A stretch of 64,000 bases of DNA from Bromus sterilis (lineage: Eukaryota; Streptophyta; Magnoliopsida; Poales; Poaceae): positions 90,310,001 to 90,374,000 of the forward strand of contig OX465598.1 of NCBI GenBank assembly GCA_950022295.1. Direction: 5' to 3'. How positions within the stretch are numbered: the stretch's first letter is position 1; the number at the start of each line of letters is the position of its first letter. Made by a program: the position numbers and the translations under genes. Below the pieces are notes generated by a model, which had not been told where the DNA came from, ran no database searches, and was given only the letters and a program-made list of their open reading frames with translations. Positions 36,310 to 47,835 of the stretch are shown here, piece after piece.

Positions 36310-37073
36310 TGTAACACCCCCAGTGTCATGCTATTGTAAACTTTTTGTTAGTGTCTAGTCCCAGTGATTAGCAAGCACTAATCACCTTGATCATGCCCAA
36401 GTCCAAATCCAAACTCAAAAGAAATTACAAAAGTAAAGTGGAAAATAAAGTTCACCCAAAAATCTTGCAAACAATTTTTTAAATTGCACATTAATCAGTA
36501 GATCAAAGTAATATGTGCATTGGAATTTATTGAGCTCTAAAATAAATCAAACAAATAGAAACAGTAGCCAAAAGCCCCATTTAATTAGTTGCAGTTGTAA
36601 AATAAATAGCAAATCATTTTTAATAATCATCAAACTTTTTGTGGCATCACCTTATAGTGTAATACTAATATAGCAATCAGTTTTACATTTTTGTAAAATC
36701 AAATTCTACAGCAATAAAAGATAAAATAGAAAAGAAAAACCTGAAAAGGGAAATAAAACAAAAATCCTATACTAAGCCTGGGGCACATGCCACCTAGCTA
36801 GCCAAGGGCCCAACCCACCCTAGCCCACTCCCTCTCTCCTCCTCTCCCCCTCACTGTTGCCCCGACCCAGGCCATGGCGACCGTGCACCCGACGCGCGCG
36901 TCGTTGCCATCGGACCAGCTCGCGCCCCCTGCGTCGCTACAGTGTCGGCGAGGTAGATAAGAACGAGCCCTGCCCCGTGGACGCTCCAGATATTTTCCCT
37001 TCCCCCTCCCCAGCCTCTCCTCCTTCCTTCGCGGGACGCCGGTGACCTTCTGTCGCCGCCGCTTGTGAGCCAC
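36310..37073 (+). repeat. 5' LTR of F, first part
   Basis: Starts TGTAACACCC and matches 47836-48595. Interrupted by G at 37074. Confidence 0.85.
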
Positions 37074-40000
37074 TGTAACACTCTCACTGTCAGTGATCAG
37101 TAATCAGGGTTGCTGTTGATCATTACTGTTCCAAAACTTTGCTTTGATCAAACTTGGTTCAGTTCAAACTCAGATACCTTTTGATGTTGTTAAAACAAGT
37201 GATCATGAACCTTGGTTATCATAAATCAAAACAAGTCCAAGCTCCAGTCAATTGCCTTTGAATTAAAATTAAATCAAATGCTCATAATGCTTTTGGTGGT
37301 ATATTAAAACCAAAGTGCAAAAATAAAGTTGTTCCAAAAATGGTGTAACCATTTTTCTAAAGTGCCAAATATTCAGTGGATCATGTCCATGTGGATTTGG
37401 GAATTTATTAAGCTATTAATTAAACCAAACAATTCAAACAATAGCTTAAACAACCCATTTTAAACGTTTGGTATTTAATTAAAATCCGAAATGAATTTAT
37501 TTAATGCCCACACTTTTTCTGGCCCTGGTGTAAAGTACCACAATAAATTAGGAACAAATTTCATACTTGGCAAAATTTATTTGAAAGAAAAATAAATTAA
37601 GACAGTAAATAAATAAGAAAGTAAGAAAACAAAAAAAATGGAAACAAACTAAAAGCCGCCCAGGGCTAAGCCCACCTAACTGGGCCGGCCCACCCAGCCC
37701 ACCGGGGTCATCCCCTCCCCCTGTTCACCACGCGGTGCGTGGCACGCATCCACCGCGGCCATGGTCATGGCTGTCGCCGTGGAGGCGATCCAGGGCAGCC
37801 CCGGCGGGATAAGAAGCCCTGCACCCCCTGGCCCCGAACCCTAACCCTAGGGCCCCTCCATTCCCCCCCCACCCCTCGCACAGCTGCTCCCTCTCCTCCC
37901 GATTCCGCACACCCGACGCCGTCGTCGCCATGGGCACGTGCGCCGCCGTGGCCACCATGGCCCCCATCGCCTGAGGCCATGTCCTGGAGAATCGCCATGG
38001 ACCTCCACGTCGAGCCCCCACCTTGGATCGAGCTGGGACGCGCTACATCACCGGAATCACGCACTTCTTCGCCGCCACAGCCGGAACTTCTCGCCGGCGA
38101 TTCGCGTCGATACCAGCTCCACCGAGCCCATTGCCTCCCCCTACTGGCTCAAAGTGAGCATACAAACAATTCCCCCCATCTCGCGCTCTGTTTCTGGCCT
38201 CTATCGCCGTTCGCCGTGGAGCCGGGCTCCGGTCGCCGCTGGCCTCACCGTAGTCATCAAGCCGGCCGTCCCCGGCACCTGTATCGTGTACCAGTAGGCG
38301 CGGGACACAACGCTCGTCCGAACGGACCCCTCCGCTGCCGATTTGGTCGCTGGAGCATGCCTCCCGTGGACCTCGCTGTCGCCTCTGAGCTCACCGTCGG
38401 CGTGCCCCGCGTGGCACAGTGGGTTGACCCCCTGACACGTGGGCCCGGGCGCTAAGTAACAGATTAGTGGCTAATCTATATGCTAACCAAAAATAACCCC
38501 CCCTGATTAATAAACCTGAGGAAATGACAGGTGGGCCCTAGGCCAGTTTTAATTATTAGCTAACTGTTAGAGTCACTGACTTGTGGGCCCTAAGACTTAA
38601 GTTAATTACTGGATTAAATAAATAGCTTAATTAACACTGGAGTGTATGACACATGGGCCCTATGGGGTTATTAGTCTAAATAAAATGCAATTTTAAAAAA
38701 ATGTGCCTATGACATGTGGGACCCCACTGTTCTTTTAATTAATAAAATTGTTTTATTATAATGTGAGGCTGACCAGTGGGACCCACTAGTCAGTTGACCA
38801 GTCAACCTTACAGGTGGGTCCCCTCTGTCAGGTTTGACCAGTCAACCCCTCTGTGGATAATGTTATGTTTTATTAATAAAGGAAAATTCAGAAATTGATT
38901 TAAAATGATTTAAACTTTGAATTTGAATATCTTTTAAACCGTAAGTCAGATTCAAAAACTTTATACATCAAAATTGATCAGAAAAATATAACGAATAAGA
39001 ATACGCCACCCATATACCCACCACACCCCTCTAACACACCGATCATCGACATTCCCCCCTCCGGGCTGTCTGTCGATAATTCCCGGTGCCGGTAAAAAAC
39101 CTGCCGGATGAATTTATTCCGAACACGAAAGTTGTCCGGAATGGTTCAACTAGCACGGATACACCCCCCTTATGTTTGTCCGGTACCCACGACACCTCCG
39201 GCATGATACCTTCCCCCTCTGGACACCCTGTCCGGTAATCACCCAGAGCCGGTAGTTCATCCCCGGATGAATTCTCGTTCCGTGCAACGTGCATTGCACT
39301 GCGTTAGAACACCGTTAACGTTTCATCTGTCATGTCATGCATATGTTTGTATATTATTGCTGTGTATTTACTGCTTCCTCCCCCTTAATCTCTGGTAGAC
39401 CCCGAGACTGCCGTTGACTACACCGCCGCTGGGTACGACTACTTCGTCGACGACCCTGCCCCTACCATCGAGCTTCCAGGCAAGCAGAGCCATTCTCTTC
39501 CCCATATATCGCCTATCTTTCCGTACATTTCTTGCACTAGGCATTGTTACTGTTGCTGCTACGATTACAATCCTATTCAATTGCATAGCCTGCTTTTGTC
39601 GCCCCTTGATGTACCTTCCTTTATCCTATGCTGCCTGTTATAATTATGCATATATTCAGAAGTGAGCCCTGCGCATTGTTAGCTAGGACTAGATAGAGGG
39701 ACGTGATCACTCAGGGGAGTGAACACGGATACAATATATACAACTGCACAGGTACGGAAAAAAGCAGACACCGCCAAAGGCCCCTATCTGGGTTATGCCT
39801 AGTCACCTCAAGTGTGGGCTATCAAGGAGTAATCCTTGTACTCCACTCGAGGCTGACTTTGTCTTGCCGCCATAGGGTCCTGGACAGCGATTGTCCTTAA
39901 AGGTAAGAAGTCGGGCGACCCAACGGTGCCCGCGAGCGGTATATCGTCGGGAACGACAGGGAGGGTACGACCGACGTTACTGGCGTGCTTGGCCCCTGCT

Positions 40001-41463
40001 CGTATCTCGCGAGAGTTACCAAACCACGAAAGTCGAGCTCTACCAAGAGCAAACACGAGACAAGGTAAGGAGACGGTTCACCTTGTTGGTAACCGCAGTG
40101 ACTTGGTGGGACGACAGGGCAGGCACCGATGTACTGGTGGTCCTGACTGCTGTCGTTGACCGCGGGTCGGTTAAGTCGACGCAACGATAACAGTTGTCGC
40201 GCAGGTTAATTAAAATGCTAAATGGTTCGGCGGATGTCTTGAGTAGCCTTTTTTGGCTTGTACGCACTACCTACATGTGGGACGAGGAGTGTGGGCTCCC
40301 CTGCATCGTAGTCTCGTTCGAGGGTCTTCAGACGTCAGCAGTATCGCGGGCTGATTGCCGGGAAGTGGTGTTGTCTTCTCTTGCTCGAGCGGTGTATTTG
40401 TATTTGCTTTGATTTTGCTTCACCGGCCAGTCACGCACCGTGCAGGAGTACGTTCGGGTTAGGGTCCAAAGCCCGACGTACATAGGATATAGTCCGGCGG
40501 ATGACCTCTCTGTTGATTGCCGAAGGATGGGATACTTTGTGTCGGATAGCTTTGGTGGAGCGTTCCCTAACAAGGTGCCCGCCACCCTGGAGATCCGAGC
40601 GTGCAGGCTGAACAGTAGTGCACCCCTGCAGGGAGTTTAATCTATTCGAATAGCCGTGTCCACGGTAACAGGACGCTTTATGCTGAAGCTGGATCTTACC
40701 ACTACAAACTATTATTATTAAACTGTATGGTTCTAGGTTTTCTTCCTCGCTGGGGTGTCGAGGAGGTGAACTCGGAGGCATTGTTAATTATTACAACTGA
40801 TTATTATACAACGCTGCAGCAACTTCTGCTGCATTGTTACTTTATGCTTTATATAAACTGTTGGCTGATTCTTACCTCATGCTGCAAGACATCGTCGGAA
40901 GATGCTAGTCTTCGATAGGCCTAGCTTCTTACCCTTATTCTGATTTCTATCTTGCAGTCCACTATATATAGCCTCTTATTTCCGTTGATACAATGCATAA
41001 TGCTTAGTAGCGGACGTAAGACTCGCGGGTATACTAGATACTCACCTGCTTTATTTCCTTTACTGTGTTGCCTGATCGGACGCTGCAGTCGACGTTGGAG
41101 CCCAGGAGCCGGAGTTCCCGATGCCGACCACCGCAACGTGAAGATCCCCGATGACCAAGACCGGGAGTAGTTTGGAGGTTCCCAGGCAGGAGGCCTCGCC
41201 TTTTCGATCGTTGATGTGATTTGTGCTAGCCTTCTTAAGGCAACCTTGTATTCTTGTGTCTGTACTCAGATACTTTTGCTTCCGCTAACTTTGTGCTTTC
41301 GAGCTGTTATATTCGAGCCCTCGTGGCCCCTGGCTTGTATTAAACAGCTTGTATTATTTTATTTGTAGAGTTGTGTTGTGATATCTCACCGTGAGTCCCT
41401 GATCTCGATCGTGTACCTTGCGTGTATGATTACTGTACACGGTGTGATTTTGGGGGCGTCACA
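37074..41463 (+). mobile_element. Solo LTR G, related subfamily, inserted in the 5' LTR of F
   Basis: 4390 bp, TGTAACACTC to GGGGGCGTCACA, flanked by GCCAC (37069-37073) and TCCAC (41464-41468), a 5 bp duplication with one change. The uninterrupted 3' LTR reads GAGCCACCGCGG here. It matches the F LTR along much of its length, most clearly after about 39000. No PBS or internal domain, so it is a recombination product of a full element. Confidence 0.85.
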
Positions 41464-44400
41464 TCCACCGCGGCCAACGAGCCTCCCCGTCCGAATCAAG
41501 GTGTCTGGAAGCTGCACCGTGGTCGTCCACGTCCTCTTCGTGCATCGAATCGAGCTCGGATGCAACGCCTCGCCGGAATCGGGCATGCATCCCCGCCACG
41601 GCCGTCGGCCACCTGTGTCAAATTCATCGCCGCCCGTACCTCTCCGCCCCCCTCGAGCTTCCTCTCATCCCCACTGTGAGCTCCTCGACATTTTGCCCTG
41701 ATTTGCGCTCGCTATACGGTCGTAGGTCCCCGTCCCCGCGAGCACACGCTCCGGCCGCCGCGAGTAGTCGTCGCCGTCGAAGCTATATGTCACGCCGCCC
41801 ACTTTTACTTACGCCAGTGGGCGCGCGGCCTCGTGCCCGTCCAATTCATGCCCGAGGCTGGCCAAACGGTGGCCGGGGACGCCCTTCCGTGTGCCTCGCC
41901 GATGTCCAGTAGGTCGCCGCCGCCCGCTGCTCGCCGTGGCTCCCCGTGGGCGCGTGCTGATGCGGCCGGCGCGCCGACCCCCTTGGCCGCCTCGCCGCGC
42001 GCGCCTCATCCCGCTGCCCTCCATGGGTCCTCCGCCCCAGCTCGCCGGAGTGGCCGACGGCCTCGCCATGCTCCCCCGCCGGCGTCGACGTGACCTGGCT
42101 TAGGCCAGTGGGTTATTCCACTGAACCGTGGGCCCCACTGGGTTAGTTAATCCCATGGCTAGAGCTAATCCACTGTTATAAATTAAACCCCCCATGGTGT
42201 GCCTATGACAGTGGGCCCAACCCTTTTCTTTTAATTAACCAAAGGTTTAAGTTAAAAGAAACACCCCCTGAGAGACTGACATGTGGGCCCTAGCACTAAA
42301 AATAAACACTGGTTTACTTAACTAGATTCATTAGGTGTCTCTCTGACATGTGGGACCCTTCTGTCAGTTAGTTAAATTAAATAGGTTTATTAGCGGTGTG
42401 TATGACATGTAGGTCCCACCTGTCAGTATTGTTTGGATAAGGATTTGGATAAGGCTGGAATTAAAACAATAAAAGAAATTCCAGAAATCTATTTAATTGA
42501 TTTAAACTTCGAAAATCAATATCTTTTAAACCGTAGCTCCAATGAAAATATTTTATACATGAAAATTGATGAGAAAAATATATCGAATACAAATACGCTA
42601 CCCGCATACCCACCGCACCCATCTAACATACCGAACACGAGACTTTCCCCCTTCGGATCGTTTGTCCGGTAATTGCCCAGAACCGGTAAAACTTTCTGGA
42701 TGAAATTGTACTGAACACGAAAGTTGTTCAGAATGGATCAACTAACATGGATACACCTTTCATATGCTTGTCAGATGTCCACGACACCTCCGGCATGGTA
42801 CCTGCCCCCTCCGGACACCCTGTCCGGTAATCACCCATAGTCGAAATTTCATCCCCGGATGAATTCCCGCTCCGAGCAACGTGCATTGCACTGCGTTAGA
42901 ACCCCCGTTAGCATTTCATCTGTCATGTCATTCATCTGTTTGCTATGCTTGCTTTGTATTTACTGTTTCTCCCCCCCCTTTATTCTCTGGTAGACCCCGC
43001 TGCTACCGCCGACTACACTGCTGCCGGGTATGACTACTTCATCGACGACCCTACCCCTACCGTCGAGCTTCCAGGCAAGCAGAGCCATTCTCTTCCCCAG
43101 ATATCGCCTATATTTTCCGTACATTTCTTGCACTAGGCATGTTTACTGCTGCTGCTACGATTACAATCCTATTCAATTGCATAGCCTGTTTTTGTTGCCC
43201 CTTGATGTACCTTCCTTTATCCTATGCTGCCTATTATAATTATGCATTATTCAGCAGTGAACCCTGCGCATTGTTAGCAAGGATTAGTTAGCGGTCCGTG
43301 ATCGCTCTGGGAGTGAAAACGGATACGATACATTAATTGTAACAGGTACGGTACAATGCAGACACCGCCTGAGGTCCCCTAGCTCGGCTCTGCCGAGCCA
43401 CCATCAAGTGTGAGCTATCGAAGAGTAATACTCGTACCTCCTCTTGTTGTTGACTCTGTATAACCGCTCTAGGCACATGAGAACGTTTGTCCTTAAGGTA
43501 AGAAGTCGGGCGATCCAACGGTGCCCGCGAGCGGTATTGCGTCGGGAACGACAGGGAGGGTAGGACCGACGTTACTGGCGTTCTTGGCCCCTGTTCGTAT
43601 CTCGCGAGATTTACCCAAAACCACGAAAGTCGAGCTCTACCCAGAGCACACGCGAGAAAAGGTAAGGAGACGGTTCACCTTGTTGGTAACCGCAGAGACT
43701 TGGTGGGACGATAGGGTAGGCACCGATGTACTGGTGGTCTTGACTGCTGTCGTTGACCGCGGGTCAGTTAAGTCGAGGCAACGATAACGGTTGTCACGCA
43801 GGTTAATTAAAATGCTAAATGGTTCGGCGGATGTCATGAGTAGCCTTTTGGCTTGTACGCACTACCTACACGTGGGATAAGGAGTGTGGGCCCCCCTGCA
43901 TCATAGTCTCGTTCGAGGGTCTTCAGACGTCAGCAGTATCGCGGGCTGATTGCCCGGAAGTGGTGTTGTCTTCTCTTGCTCGAGCGGTGTATTTGTATTT
44001 GCTTTGATTTTGCTTCACCGTCCAGTCACGCACCGTGCAGGAGTACGTTCGGGTTAGGGTCCAAAGCCCGGCGTACATAGGATATAGTCCGACGGATGAC
44101 CTCTCTGTTGATTGCCGAAGGATGGGCTACTTTGTGTCGGATAGCTTCGGTGGGGTGTTCCCTAACAAGGTGTACGCCACCCTGGAGATCCGAGCGTCGT
44201 AGAGTCACCCCAGTGCACCCCTGCAGGGAAGATTAATCTATTCGAATAGCCGTGTCCACGGTAAGAGGACGCTTTATACTGAAGCTGGATCTTACCACTA
44301 CGAACTACTACTATTAAACTGTATGGTTCCGGGTCTTCTCCCTCGCAGGGAGTCGAGGAAGGGAACTCGGAGGCATTATTATTATTAATTATTACAACTT

Positions 44401-45085
44401 ACTATTATACAATGCTGCAGCAACTTCTGTTGCATTGTTATTACATTCATGTTATTGAACTGTTGGCTGTTCTCTTCGTGTGCTGCAAGACATCGTCGGA
44501 AGATGCTAGTCTTCGATAGGCCTAGCTTCTTACCCACCTTGAAGTCCACTATATATAGCCTCCCCTTTCCATTTGATACAATGCATAATGCTTAGTAGCG
44601 GACGTAAGACTCGCGGGTATGCTAGATACTCACCTTTGCTTTATTTCCCCCTTTTTGTTTTGCCTGATCGGCCACTGCAGTCGACGTTGGAGCCTTGGAG
44701 TCCAGGAGCAGGAGATCCCCGATGCCGACCACCTACACGTGAAGATCCCCGATGCCGTCTACATCGTCAAGTTCCCCATTGACCAGGAGTAGTTTGGAGG
44801 TTCCCAGGCAGGAGGCCTCGCCTTTTCGATCCTTGTTGTTATTTGTGCTAGACTTCTTAAGGCAACCTTGTATTCTTGTGTCTGTACTCAGATACTTTTG
44901 CTTCCGCTAACTTTGTGCTCTCGAGCTGTTATATTCGAGCCCTCGTGGCCCCTGGCTTGTATTAAACAACTTGTATTATTTTATTTGTAGAGTTGTGTTG
45001 TGATATCTCACCGTGAGTCCGTGATCTCGATCATGTACCTTGCGTGTATGATTACTGTACACGACTTGATTTTGGGGGCGTCACA
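41464..45085 (+). repeat. 5' LTR of F, second part
   Basis: Resumes F after G and ends GGGGGCGTCACA before the PBS. Confidence 0.85.
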
Positions 45086-45088
45086 AGT

Positions 45089-45101
45089 TGGTATCAGAGC
45101 C
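45089..45101 (+). promoter_or_regulatory. Primer-binding site for initiator tRNA-Met, element F
   Basis: TGGTATCAGAGCC lies 3 nt after the LTR end. Confidence 0.85.
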
Positions 45102-47822
45102 GACTGCCTGTAGGACACCCCTTCCCACTCCTTGGTCGATGTCAAGTCTAGTCTTTGCAAAACTAGTTTACTAATAGTGTCGTGTGGCTTATCAGCCCAC
45201 GTCGCAAACTGGGTGGTATTAGGATCTTTTTCTCCTCACCTTTACTCTGGGACTCTGCTCTCTCTTCCTTTCGGGTTAAATATTTTGCTAACTTTGACTT
45301 TAGGTTCTCGTGACTACTTCTTCCCGGAGAGCCCCTCATTACATATGATCGCTTGCTTCACGAGAAGATGCCGAAGATTACTCTCCGATAAAACTCCTGA
45401 AACCATAGGTGCCGATCACCTTTACAATTCCCTGCCACCGATAAGTCCATATGTATAACCAGATACACATTTCGTTCATCCATTCAATCCCAGTTGCTCT
45501 TGTCTTCACAAGATGCGTCGAAATACTTTCCGTTGTTTCGGGAATCCTTTGAGCCTACTACCTTGCTGCTTATTTTCACCCTGCGGATAATTTCTCACAT
45601 TTATCGAGGATCCGTTCATCCTAAGTGGTTACTGTGATTGCCAATATACTTTGAAATACTATTCGATCTCGCGGCACTCCTCGGCAGCCTACTGCTTTGG
45701 AGATTCTTCTTACCTGCTTGCACTATGATTAATCCCATTTGTCTTGTGGTCTTCGGTGACATCCCTTGGCATTGCCATTCCGATCTGTTGAATCATCGTG
45801 TGTTCTAGTGCACGCAATCATCTGTTGGTCCCTATGTATCCATTCTTCCGGTTCAGACGTCATTCCGGACATGAGCTGGTTCTCGGTAAATCAAACCTTA
45901 ATTGATTAACCGTCAAGCTTCTATTCAACTTATTCATGGTTGATCGATGTATCTGAATCTGATACACCGATATGGAAGTCATAATTCCTTTGTACTTAAG
46001 CATCAAATTATTCCGATGCTTCTATCACCCGATGCCTTTGTATTCTTTCTTCTTATGGTTGAGTACCGATACTCGCACCAGACTCTCTGTACGCTGCCTG
46101 ACCTTTTGGTGGATTACTACCTGTGGTCCCCTTGTGTCCTAAATCATGGACGAGCTTCCCCTGATACGAAATGCCTTTGGCGAACGGTATCATGTAGTCC
46201 GTGTCATCAGCCTTCTTCTTTCAAACTTGTATCTCTTGTTCCTGTTGTTTGTCGTATAGATTCGTAAGATGTCCCTATGGGTTGTACCTATGTTTCAACC
46301 ATCTGTGTGAACCCTGGAAACTTCTGCGGGTCATACTCTATTGGTGTTACACCAGATAAATTTCCTACTCTACAACTTCATCGAAAGCGAGAAGTGATTG
46401 AAATGTTATGCATTGAAGAAGTGGGAGTCGACCCTGAACCTTGTGTTCATGCCCATGGATATTATGTAGAACTTATCATGAGAGCTTCTTGTAAAGGAAT
46501 TGTCCCCTTGGTATAAATTCTGTTGCACCTATGATCCTCCATTCTACCTTTGAGTATTACCTCTTGGTATCTCAAGGATATCATGCCTTTGCACTACATC
46601 TTATGAATTATGATGAAACAATGTCTATCCCTGTCATAGCCATTTCATGGTTCTGGGTTGTCGTCAACCGGGAACACCGAATACTTTTGCTTCACCATTC
46701 CGTTTGCTTGATGTCGCCGTTGTTCGATTGTATTTTTCTTGAAACCTTTTGATATGATGTGTCGTGGTCATCACCGACATCTTGGCTTCTACCAAGTGTT
46801 AATTGGATTCATCGTGTGAAATACCATCCTTGCCCCTCGATGATTTGTGTTATTATCGACAACTTCCTTTGACTCCCTGCCAATACAAACTTGGTCATAT
46901 ATCTTTCTCTACTTTCCTTTGGGAAAGATATACCCCTGATACTTATGTATCATCACATTTTCCATTCCATTGGTCTGTTTAACCTTTCTTGTAATGTGTC
47001 TTGTCTGAGCAGTGATAATTCCCTGCTTATGTAAACACTTCGGTGTACTACTTTGTCCGTACAACCTGTTACTACTGTTGATAACATTTCGGTAACCATC
47101 GATGGACGAGAACTTTGCCTATTGGTCCGCCTCGTCTTAACGAGCAGGAAAATGGTTCTCTTCGTCCCTCGCCCTTGGCACTGATGTTGTTTCCGACATA
47201 GTTGACAAGCTGTTCTCTGACTTACCTTGCAACTTGATCGCATTGTTTGTCACCACCCTTCTTATTCAGTGTGGGCCCATAACCCACAGTTCCACAGGAT
47301 TGAAACCTGACTCTCTTGTACCTTTCTGTTCTCGAGGTTATTCCTGTTGTTTGACCTCGTATGCAATTCACGAGTCACCTACCTTGTGATATTCAGCCCG
47401 ATATCAGACTCAGTTCTTATGCCTGATGCTCTGGACCCCTTTTCCTCCTCCGTTATTATCGACGAAGGCTTGCATATCTGCTTGAAAACTTCTCATGCCT
47501 TCTTTTGTTTCTCTCGATGTATCTCCCTGAGTTTAACTCATGAGATACTTTGTACCCCTTCCCCTTGGACCATCTCGGTTGATTAACCTGGTACCGATCC
47601 GACCTCCTCAAGTTTCCCCCTAACCTATTCGTAGGTACGATGCAGCCCCCGCAGGAAGGATGCCAACACATCGAGATGCACTGATACAGAGACATGAAGA
47701 CATCAACGAGAAGGATTAACTTCTTCGAGAAGGACAACAAGCATCAGAAGATCCGTTAGAATACGAAACCGAAACCTTACCCCCTTACCCTACTTTTAAT
47801 TCTTGGGACGAGAATTCTTTGT
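45102..47822 (+). other. Non-coding core of element F
   Basis: About 2.7 kb without any gag, protease, RT or integrase motif; the longest frames are about 100 codons and match nothing. The first 60 nt after the PBS resemble the same position in element H. The last stretch keeps a trace of a pol end (about 47790-47820, hairpin) before the PPT. Confidence 0.7.
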
Positions 47823-47835
47823 AGTGGGGGAGATT
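47823..47835 (+). promoter_or_regulatory. Polypurine tract of element F
   Basis: AGTGGGGGAGATT-type run directly before the 3' LTR start at 47836. Confidence 0.8.

Noticed and set aside
37739..38455. 238-codon open frame in solo LTR G
   Set aside because: Proline/arginine-rich low-complexity translation with a competing antisense frame; not a recognisable protein.
45132..47586. Hydrophobic small ORFs in the core of F
   Set aside because: About 70-110 codons, no domains, as expected by chance in T-rich sequence of a non-coding element.
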